Assembly (NCBI GenBank): GCA_045603545.1
Contig: JAZUMG010000030.1
Location: forward strand, 62,001 to 126,000
Length of the DNA stretch: 64,000 nt
Direction of reading: 5' to 3'
DNA from: CAAGNP01 sp045603545
Lineage (GTDB): Bacteria > Bacteroidota > Bacteroidia > Bacteroidales > UBA932
A program made the translations under genes and the position numbers. Positions 57,285-64,000 of this stretch are shown piece by piece (position 1 is the first letter of the stretch; each line of letters starts with the position of its first letter). The notes below the pieces were generated by a model. It saw nothing but the letters and a program-made list of their open reading frames with translations. It searched no databases and was not told the DNA's origin.

Positions 57285-58646
57285 TTACATCTCAGATACT
57301 ATGACCTTGAAGCTCCTCTGGAGCTGATTATATTGTGATTCCACATAGATTGTTGCAGATCCGGGGGCTATGCATTTGATCTCCATTCCAGATACAGATA
57401 CTATATCTGGGGCTGATGAGTAGCATATTATATCCTCATTGTAAGAATCTGCAGGATATAGTGTTGCTGTTACCTTTTGGGTCTCCCCCAAGAATCTGAT
57501 TGCTACTGGGTTTTCTGTCACATTCTGACTTCCCAGCATAATGGTCATACTCTCGGCAATAAGCTTTATGTCAAGGGCCATCTCAGCTGTAAGATTGTGG
57601 TGGGGATTCAAGGCTTTTATCACAGTTGTCCCCGATTTGATGACTGTTACCACCCCATTCTGGTCCACTGTCGCTGCGTCAGGGTTTTCTGAGCTCCATA
57701 TGAGTGTGCTGTCAGACATATCTGTAAATATGGGGTGGAGGGTAAAAGGCTCCCTGCTCCCCACCTCCATTTTGGCCCCCTCGGCAAATTCTACTGCAGG
57801 ATGGTCGATTTTCTCCCCCTGTCTAATGGTAAGGGAGGTATATGTCAATGTATCGCTGCAGCTCCTGAGTGTGATGCTCCCAACCCTCTCCTGGTACTCC
57901 ATATTTCTCAATACCTCTATATATATAGTGTGGGATAATGTGTCGTGATTGACTGTGCGGATCCAGGGTGTGGGGTTGACTACCTCCACTGGGTAGTTGG
58001 AGAGGTAGAGGGATGTGATGTACCCTCCGTCCCCATCCAGCTGGATGGACTCCTTGTCGAGTTTTATGAAGGGTCTGGCGAGCCTGGTGATATATGCAGT
58101 TCTCTCCAAATCCTCTGAAATGAATGTTACTGACCCTGATGACTCCTCTGCAGATTCATTTGGCGAGACTTTTATTGCTACCTTCTGTGGCCCCTCTCCA
58201 TTTGTAGAGTCTGTACCTATCCATTCGCTTTTACTGCTGATGCTCCATTGGGTGTAGCAGGTCAGTAGAAGTGTATCCACTCCACCATGGTGTGACAGTG
58301 TCACCTTTTCCGGGGCTATATAGAGGTGTTTGCCGGGTGCCTGAGTAATATCCACCCTGGCCGAATCGGAGCCACAGATGAAAAGGATGTGGCCTGCCCT
58401 GGCTGCCGAATCATTTGCAGGGGCCGTAAGGTGATATTTTCCCTCTGAAATGTATCTGCACTTGAGCCATTTGGCTTCCACAGATATCCTCCATTGCGAA
58501 GTGGCGGAGACCTGTAGTTGAGCCTCTCCACCCACCCTGTCAAAATGGATCTCGTAGGTAGAAATATCTATATGGTCCACGTGGTGGCGTTTGCTGCAGG
58601 AGCATAAGCATAGAATAGCAATAAAAATATATAAATATCTTAACAT
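57285..58646 (-). CDS. BACON/Ig-like (BIG2) domain lipoprotein
   Basis: 453 residues from the ATG at 58646. Lipoprotein signal ending in CSC. Three BACON-type beta repeats follow (each with the pattern GGEAQLQVSATSQWRISVEAKWL; about residues 30-110, 110-195, 195-285), then two BIG2 domains (about 290-370 and 370-453; GTTVIKALNPHH, GSATIYVES). BACON domains are found in Bacteroidota surface proteins that contact carbohydrate or mucin. No catalytic motif. It lies opposite the DUF4493/fimbrillin-like operon, starting 100 bases from its first start codon. Confidence 0.85.
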   Translation of the reverse strand: MLRYLYIFIAILCLCSCSKRHHVDHIDISTYEIHFDRVGGEAQLQVSATSQWRISVEAKWLKCRYISEGKYHLTAPANDSAARAGHILFICGSDSARVDITQAPGKHLYIAPEKVTLSHHGGVDTLLLTCYTQWSISSKSEWIGTDSTNGEGPQKVAIKVSPNESAEESSGSVTFISEDLERTAYITRLARPFIKLDKESIQLDGDGGYITSLYLSNYPVEVVNPTPWIRTVNHDTLSHTIYIEVLRNMEYQERVGSITLRSCSDTLTYTSLTIRQGEKIDHPAVEFAEGAKMEVGSREPFTLHPIFTDMSDSTLIWSSENPDAATVDQNGVVTVIKSGTTVIKALNPHHNLTAEMALDIKLIAESMTIMLGSQNVTENPVAIRFLGETQKVTATLYPADSYNEDIICYSSAPDIVSVSGMEIKCIAPGSATIYVESQYNQLQRSFKVIVSEM

Positions 58647-58716
58647 CAATTCTTCATCAAAAGTATCCCAAAAGTAGTGAAATTTTAGGAAACTGATTGT
58701 TTTTTCAAAGTTTTCT

Positions 58717-58724
58717 TATATTTG
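58717..58724 (+). promoter_or_regulatory. -7 element of the DUF4493/fimbrillin-like operon
   Basis: TATATTTG, 22 bp before the ATG at 58747. ATTG ends at 58699, giving a shortened 17-nt spacer. Confidence 0.5.
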
Positions 58725-58746
58725 TGCGGTTTTTTGCTTTGTGCAA

Positions 58747-59640
58747 ATGTGTAAAAAAATATATAAAATGCTTAAACACAAGGGCTTGTTTATATGGATG
58801 ATGATTGTGAATATCATTGCCCTCCCTTCGTGCCATAAAGGGTGCCTTGATGACCCTGAAATGGGCAAAGTAAGCATTACACTATCAAGAGATTCAGAGA
58901 TAGAGGTGAGGTCTTCATCAGATGCCGGGGATGTGGAGTTCAAATTTATAGGTCTCAACGGATACGGCTCGTCACCTGAGTTCATCCCATATACCGGAGA
59001 AGGGATGGAGGCGCAGTGGTATTTCGGCATATACAGGCTGTATGCACAGACTTGTTCACTTGAAGAGGCTGAGCTCGGTTTCGGTTGTGTGAGACACGAC
59101 GGGACAAGTGAGCCATTTACCATTGTGAACGGTCAGGTGGTCCCTGTGTCGGCTGTGGTCTGCCGGGTGTCCAATTGCAGGGTTACTGTAAACTTCGATA
59201 TGTCGATGTATGAGGCTTTTGCCGATTTCAAGTTTTTCGTAAGGACAGTCAAGGTCCCTGTTGAGGGTGAAGAGACAGTGTCTGATGGAGATACCGAAGA
59301 GGACAATGTGCTCAGGACACTTGAGTTCAATAAAAACGGCATAGGGTATTATAACCTCTATGATACACCTCTCAACCTTGAATATATCCTTTCAGTGAGG
59401 GCCAATGGTGCAGAGGAGTATGTGGAGACAGCCAGAGGTTATCTGCAGAAAGAGGAGAGTGGGGCAGAGCCTGCAATCCTGGCAGCGGGAGATGCAGTCA
59501 CATTCAATGTGAGATATACAGGTCAGATTGATAACCCATCTTCAAATCTTGTTTTTGTAATTGACGGTATGCGATATCCGTCAGAAAATGGCATAACACT
59601 CCCCGACTACTCGGAGGGGGGGGTAAATGAGGAGAGTTAG
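58747..59640 (+). CDS. DUF4493-like lipoprotein
   Basis: 297 residues from the ATG at 58747 (an ATG at 58768 is also possible). Signal peptide with a lipobox ending in LPSC. The mature part follows the DUF4493 pattern: VSITLSRDSEIEVR, GIYRLYAQTCSLEEAELGFGCVRHDG, VVPVSAVVCRVSNCRVTVNFD, then beta-rich segments to the end. Members are surface lipoproteins of Bacteroidota without a known biochemical role, often encoded beside fimbrillin-like and PCMD proteins. The stop overlaps the next start region by 14 bases. First gene of a four-gene or longer operon. Confidence 0.72.
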   Translation: MCKKIYKMLKHKGLFIWMMIVNIIALPSCHKGCLDDPEMGKVSITLSRDSEIEVRSSSDAGDVEFKFIGLNGYGSSPEFIPYTGEGMEAQWYFGIYRLYAQTCSLEEAELGFGCVRHDGTSEPFTIVNGQVVPVSAVVCRVSNCRVTVNFDMSMYEAFADFKFFVRTVKVPVEGEETVSDGDTEEDNVLRTLEFNKNGIGYYNLYDTPLNLEYILSVRANGAEEYVETARGYLQKEESGAEPAILAAGDAVTFNVRYTGQIDNPSSNLVFVIDGMRYPSENGITLPDYSEGGVNEES

Positions 59641-61669
59641 AATGGCAGGACACTTCAGATATATAGTGTGGAAATTTGTTGCACTGATGGCAACATCCCT
59701 TTTGGTATTGTCCTGCTCGGGGATTGACACCCCAGATGTACCTCATACAGGCAAATATCCTGTAACAATCTCCGTAGAGCAGTCTCCCCTTACCAGAATA
59801 TCGGCCGGGGGCAATAATGAACTTTCTCTTATCTGGAGTGAGTCGGATATGTTGAGGGTAACCGCTGTAAATCAAGAGGAGAGTGCTTTTTCAAACCTGA
59901 GGGTCAGCACTTTGAGCGGCGATCCGGTAGGCAAAAAAGCAGCTTTTGCCGGCTTTGTCGCAATGGAGGATGCACCGCAGTACTGTTATTTTACATATCC
60001 GGCATCAGATGCCATTACTGTGAAAGATGGCAAGATAGTGGCAAGATACGATATACAGGATGGGACCCACAAGCCACTTCTCTATTCCAAAGAGACATAT
60101 ACCCAGAATGGCGATATTGAGTCACAACTCAAATTTGCAGGGGCAATGCTCAAAGTGACCCTTAAGAATATGGCAGAGGGGGTCTGCAGCCTTGCATTTT
60201 TCGGCAATCAGTCTGAGAAGATATCTCCACTTACCATTACCCCCGGTGATGGTGCAGACACTTATACCATATCATCAGGCGCAGAAGCTGTATCATTTAT
60301 AAAGATACCTGTGCAACAGAATGGCCCTACATACATATCACTTCCTACTGTGGAACTGCCACAAGGATTCAGTATTGCCATAATAAGAAAAATAGGGGGT
60401 GTGGAGGAGCAGTCTATCCACAGCTTCTCTTTCGCTGGAGGCAATACCTCTTTGGATAGAGGGGAGATATTCCCTATTGTGATAGATATGGGTAGTGAAT
60501 TTGATGTCTCCGGCTTCTCTGTCTCTGACCCAGTGTGGAGACATGCCACCAATTCAAACGGTCTTCTGACCGGAACAGAGGTGTCGTTCAAAATGAAGAA
60601 AAACGGACTTGCTGACTCCAGAATAGAGGAGTGGGGTGCAGAACTGAAGGATGAGTATGGAAATACCGTAAGGACACTGACCTGTACTGCAGATGCAAAT
60701 AAATTGGATGGAGTTCAGGAGATTGTCCTGAATGTGGCAAACGACCTCGCTTTCCTTAAAGAGGGCACATACTACTTCCAGCCATACTACAAGGCGTTCG
60801 GCAGTGGAAAACAGAGTATAGGTAATACTCTGGAGATGGTGGTGGATGCGAAGCCTGATGTAGAACTGACTATCGGTGGGTACACTTCGTATGACAAATA
60901 TCTCTCAAAGGAGAAGAAGGGTGATGGCACTCTGGTGGCCAACAGCCTGTCCAACTATATTATCTATGATGTAAACACTACCATCAACGTCGATCCGAGT
61001 GCCCTTGTATCATATGAAGTGAATATGAACAATGGTGAAGAGGTACTCGATTGGTCCGGTTCCAATAAGATAATTTTTGGAGATGGGGGTGAATTTGAGA
61101 GGGATCCTTTCATGAAGCATACATTCTCAGCTAAAGCATCTGTCTCTCTTAAAGGAGGTATAGCACTGTCCAATATTTCTGCATCCAAAGACTTCCACCT
61201 TACAGGACTTCCTCTTGAAGCGGACTTTTCATATGGAGCAGAAGCCTATTCAGGCTGGTATACAATAAATGGAAGTTTTGATGGAAGCTGCGTGCTTTTT
61301 GGTGAATCTGGAACAAGCGGATTGCGTTCACCATCCTTCTATCTTCCTACTGGAAGTATAAATGTGAAGACACAATATGATGGGTGTTCGCGTGCGACGA
61401 CTGGTTTTGGCGGAAATGATAAGAGGGATGTTTATTTTATCACCTGTGCTGCCAATGAGGGAAGTGTAAAGTTCGGCTCCAATAAGGTAAGTGCCCACTA
61501 TAATTCTAATTATCCTGGAGCTCCGGGGGGGTATCTTGATTTATCCCCAACGATGACGCTGACAACCTCGGCACCATCGCTGATGTATGCAGCTAACAAC
61601 TATAAATACTGGATTGGAACAGTGCATAGTGTAGTGATACATAAAGTCAAAATAGTTTACTCAGAATAA
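59627..61669 (+). CDS. Fimbrillin-like lipoprotein
   Basis: 680 residues; the ATG at 59627 has GGAGG nine bases upstream (a second ATG at 59642 also has a site). Lipoprotein signal ending in LSCSG. Residues ~45-290 resemble the Mfa-like/fimbrillin fold: SLIWSESDMLRVTAV, CYFTYPASDAI, LKFAGAMLKVTLKNMAEGV, then GEIFPIVIDMGS. The remaining ~390 residues are beta-rich with no recognised domain. Such proteins build type V fimbriae or act as surface binding proteins. Between two DUF4493-type genes. Confidence 0.68.
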   Translation: MRRVRMAGHFRYIVWKFVALMATSLLVLSCSGIDTPDVPHTGKYPVTISVEQSPLTRISAGGNNELSLIWSESDMLRVTAVNQEESAFSNLRVSTLSGDPVGKKAAFAGFVAMEDAPQYCYFTYPASDAITVKDGKIVARYDIQDGTHKPLLYSKETYTQNGDIESQLKFAGAMLKVTLKNMAEGVCSLAFFGNQSEKISPLTITPGDGADTYTISSGAEAVSFIKIPVQQNGPTYISLPTVELPQGFSIAIIRKIGGVEEQSIHSFSFAGGNTSLDRGEIFPIVIDMGSEFDVSGFSVSDPVWRHATNSNGLLTGTEVSFKMKKNGLADSRIEEWGAELKDEYGNTVRTLTCTADANKLDGVQEIVLNVANDLAFLKEGTYYFQPYYKAFGSGKQSIGNTLEMVVDAKPDVELTIGGYTSYDKYLSKEKKGDGTLVANSLSNYIIYDVNTTINVDPSALVSYEVNMNNGEEVLDWSGSNKIIFGDGGEFERDPFMKHTFSAKASVSLKGGIALSNISASKDFHLTGLPLEADFSYGAEAYSGWYTINGSFDGSCVLFGESGTSGLRSPSFYLPTGSINVKTQYDGCSRATTGFGGNDKRDVYFITCAANEGSVKFGSNKVSAHYNSNYPGAPGGYLDLSPTMTLTTSAPSLMYAANNYKYWIGTVHSVVIHKVKIVYSE

Positions 61670-61680
61670 AGGAAATATAC

Positions 61681-63945
61681 ATGATAAAGTATCTGAAATA
61701 TTCATTGATAGCGGCAATGACCATACTTCTGGCCTCCTGCACCAGGGTAGAACCCGATGGTGACGGACTTGGTGGAGAGGCATTGCTGCAGATAGGTCTC
61801 TCTCTGGATGAGGGTGTGGTGATAACCCCCACCAGAAGTTCAGATGAGGGTGTTAAGCCGATGGATCCCGAAACTATCCCCGATGTGGACAGCCTCTATG
61901 TCGAGCTGTACCGTGAGGGCAAGCGCCTCTATTTTGGCAAATATGAAGAGGCAAAAGCCAGACAGTTCAGGGTAAACGCAGGCAACTGGAGGCTTCTGGC
62001 ATTTCATGGCGACTCTACAGGGTGTGGATTTGACAAACCATTTTTCTTTACTCAGGAGGATTTTACAGTCGATGGTGGTCTTGACGAAAATGGAGAACCT
62101 AACCTTACCACAGTGGAGGCTGTTGCTAAGGTGGAAAATGTGAGGATAGCTGTAAATTTTGACGAGACGGTACCAGGATCATATTACGACTATTTCGTGA
62201 GATTTTCAAATGTTGATACACTTGAATCGAGAGATCCTATCAAGTACAAGCAGATTCTCAGATACAAAAAGGGTGAGACAAGGGACGCATATATGATGGC
62301 TACAGAGCAGCTCAAGATAGAGTTTATGGCACAGCTTGAATATGGAGTGGAGAGTAGCTGGAAGGTGGCAAATCTCGGTACAGTGGCAGTAGCGAACAAT
62401 GACTTCCTTACAGTCAATATAAGTGTGAAGGATCCGCGGTATGGAATACTTGATGTCGATATCAAAAGGGATGAGAATATAGTCAGAAAAGATTCAGAGG
62501 TGGAGATCCTGGAGGTGTGGACCCCTCAGGAGGCACCCAAAGTGGTGGCTGCAGGATTTGTGGATGGCAACCATGCTGTAGTGGAGGGTGATGAGGCTGG
62601 AAACTCTGCCGCCATATCTGTTGTGGCAAGAGGCGGTCTTGCAAACTTCTTCCTCACTTTCAACTCCTGCAACGGCCTTGATGTCCCTATCGGTGTTCCT
62701 GTTGACCTGGCGAATCCTTCGGCTGAAAATGCTGCCCATATTGCAAAACTGATGGCAGCAGGTCTTGAGTGGGATGATGATATGCTTGGCAACCGTTCAC
62801 TTACATATATGAAGATGTCTGCATTCTTCAAGAGCCTTAATGACCAGAACAGATCCATTAAGGAGGAGAAACCATTGGCATCTTTTGTGATAGAGGTGGT
62901 GGATGAAGTGGGCAAATCGACTACAGAGACACTTGTTGCCACTGCATACCCTATTAAGCAGACTCTCTCAATACCTGAAGGTAGGGTGTGGTCACGAAAA
63001 ATAGTTTCACCTCTAGCCACCATCACCAGAGGTCTGGGTAAACTTTTCAAACTCCAGGTGAGCAGCGACGGTCAGAACTGGAGCGACCTTACAGGTTTTG
63101 TCAAGTTGGAAAACAATACTCTTGACTACGGAACTTTGGCAGTGGAGCCTGCTACCACATATTACTACAGGTCTATCTATAACAATAACCCCGACCTGGT
63201 GTCAAATACAGTCTCTGTTACCACAGAGTCGCCTCTGCAGGTAGGTAATCCGGGATTTGAGGAGTATCACGATGAGATTATGCACGTCTCACCTCAGGGT
63301 TGGTTATATGATTATGACAGAACCTGGTATCTCCCTTACAGTGCGGGTGATGCAAACCCCTGGTGGGCAGTGAACAGCAAAAAGACTATGCCTGACGGTC
63401 ACACTGCTTGGACATCCAACTGGTGCAAGAACTTCCCCTGTACAGCCTATTCTACAGATGCACATTCGGGGACAAAGTCGGCTATGGTCTATACAGTAAA
63501 TGTAGGTGACGGAAATACAGATGGTACAGCTATCGGCTCAAACACTCCGGGAGAGATATGGATCGGAAAGGCTAATGACAATGGAGACCACACCCAGGAT
63601 GGCCGCCCATTTGCAAGCCGTCCCGCTTCTCTGAAGTTCTGGTACAAATATGCTCCACACCAGTCAGAGACATTTGTGGTCAATGTTGTCCTTAAAGATG
63701 CAGGTGGAAATGTCATAGCAAATGTGACAGAGTCGGGTTTGGGTAAACAGAGCAGATGGACACAGCATGAGCTCCCTATTGTTTATGATGTGGAAGATTC
63801 CAGAGCAGCAACGCTCTATATAAGTTTCAAGTCAGCTGCCAGTGGAAAAGTCCAGGTGGCCAAGACCATAGAAGTTGCAGGGTCGGATCAGAAGGCCCAC
63901 ATTGGTTCAGTATTGAGAATTGACGATATAGAATTGACTTATTAA
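61681..63945 (+). CDS. DUF4493 and PCMD-domain lipoprotein
   Basis: 754 residues. Lipoprotein signal ending in LASC. DUF4493 (about 25-250: DSLYVELYREGKRLYFGKYEEAK..., GNWRLLAFHGDSTGCGF, VAKVENVRIAVNFDETV); a middle beta region (250-510, with a fibronectin-like EPATTYYYRSIYNN); and a C-terminal PCMD (putative carbohydrate metabolism) domain (about 515-754) with NPGFEEYHDE, PWWAVNSKKT, AHSGTKSAMV and SLKFWYKYAP. PCMD resembles carbohydrate-binding beta-sandwiches. It starts 11 bases after the previous stop, and another signal-peptide gene starts 24 bases downstream. Confidence 0.8.
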   Translation: MIKYLKYSLIAAMTILLASCTRVEPDGDGLGGEALLQIGLSLDEGVVITPTRSSDEGVKPMDPETIPDVDSLYVELYREGKRLYFGKYEEAKARQFRVNAGNWRLLAFHGDSTGCGFDKPFFFTQEDFTVDGGLDENGEPNLTTVEAVAKVENVRIAVNFDETVPGSYYDYFVRFSNVDTLESRDPIKYKQILRYKKGETRDAYMMATEQLKIEFMAQLEYGVESSWKVANLGTVAVANNDFLTVNISVKDPRYGILDVDIKRDENIVRKDSEVEILEVWTPQEAPKVVAAGFVDGNHAVVEGDEAGNSAAISVVARGGLANFFLTFNSCNGLDVPIGVPVDLANPSAENAAHIAKLMAAGLEWDDDMLGNRSLTYMKMSAFFKSLNDQNRSIKEEKPLASFVIEVVDEVGKSTTETLVATAYPIKQTLSIPEGRVWSRKIVSPLATITRGLGKLFKLQVSSDGQNWSDLTGFVKLENNTLDYGTLAVEPATTYYYRSIYNNNPDLVSNTVSVTTESPLQVGNPGFEEYHDEIMHVSPQGWLYDYDRTWYLPYSAGDANPWWAVNSKKTMPDGHTAWTSNWCKNFPCTAYSTDAHSGTKSAMVYTVNVGDGNTDGTAIGSNTPGEIWIGKANDNGDHTQDGRPFASRPASLKFWYKYAPHQSETFVVNVVLKDAGGNVIANVTESGLGKQSRWTQHELPIVYDVEDSRAATLYISFKSAASGKVQVAKTIEVAGSDQKAHIGSVLRIDDIELTY

Positions 63946-63969
63946 TTTGGAAATAAAAAGTATATAGAT

Positions 63970-64000
63970 ATGAAAAAAGCGATTTTTCTAACCTTGCTGT
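63970..64000 (+). CDS. Start of a further exported protein gene (cut by window edge)
   Basis: An ATG at 63970 opens MKKAIFLTLL, the beginning of a signal peptide, 24 bases after the DUF4493/PCMD gene. It probably continues the surface-lipoprotein operon. Nothing else can be said from 10 residues. Confidence 0.55.
   Translation, partial: MKKAIFLTLL

Overview
The window reads as a chromosomal segment of a Bacteroidota member, most likely of the order Bacteroidales; genus not resolved. Evidence: many start sites are preceded by the Bacteroides-type promoter (TTTG, about 19 nt, TAnnTTTG); the gene repertoire includes DUF4493, PCMD, fimbrillin-like and BACON lipoproteins, a DUF3078 protein, a BT_3928-like DoxX protein, a TonB receptor with a carboxypeptidase-regulatory-like N-terminus and 67K-type SppA; Shine-Dalgarno sites are weak. 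Nearly all of the 64 kb is coding, and the first and last genes are cut by the window edges.

Layout. 1-11.9 kb (minus strand): a tripartite efflux locus (TolC, periplasmic adaptor, three MacB/FtsX-type permeases, one LolD/MacB-type ATPase) split in two by an AbiEi/AbiEii type IV toxin-antitoxin pair and a 620-nt palindrome-rich stretch. Each half has its own sigma-54-like promoter preceded by two copies of a 17-bp palindrome 21 bp apart, at the same distance upstream. 12.0-22.7 kb: core genes (folP, tmk, a DoxX protein, rimP-nusA-infB, lpxD-lpxC-lpxA, a WbqC-like gene). RimP lacks its C-terminal domain and LpxC lacks the FabZ fusion usual in this phylum. 22.7-31.8 kb: a FadL-like barrel, a Tyr/Trp/Pro-rich lipoprotein, proS, an unknown conserved gene, a DUF3078 protein, tilS and sppA. 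31.8-41.5 kb: a metal-related cassette (Cys/His-rich small protein, TonB receptor, periplasmic HMA protein), a secreted GH9-polysaccharide deacetylase fusion, an NfnAB-like flavoprotein pair, hisS and an initiator tRNA with promoter and terminator, followed by a non-coding block of inverted and tandem repeats.

41.5-48.7 kb is accessory in character: a GntP permease, a LMW tyrosine phosphatase, a DUF1295 membrane protein, an intergenic region that folds into a long interrupted hairpin resembling 6S RNA, two AT-rich lipoproteins, a nitroreductase, and a RAYT-like Y1 transposase flanked by REP-like modules with conserved internal spacing. 48.7-64 kb: a methyltransferase-like protein, a row of exported hydrolases (GH18, M14 carboxypeptidase, serine hydrolase), a DUF2490 protein, an acyl-CoA ligase followed by an AraC regulator, a BACON/Ig lipoprotein, and a surface-lipoprotein operon (DUF4493, fimbrillin-like, DUF4493+PCMD) that runs off the right edge.

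Most notable: the duplicated sigma-54/twin-operator architecture over the split efflux locus, the RAYT with REP modules of fixed spacing, the candidate 6S-like RNA, the branched palindromic element near 6.4 kb, and the single-domain RimP. All are read by eye from sequence; no alignment or folding program was run.
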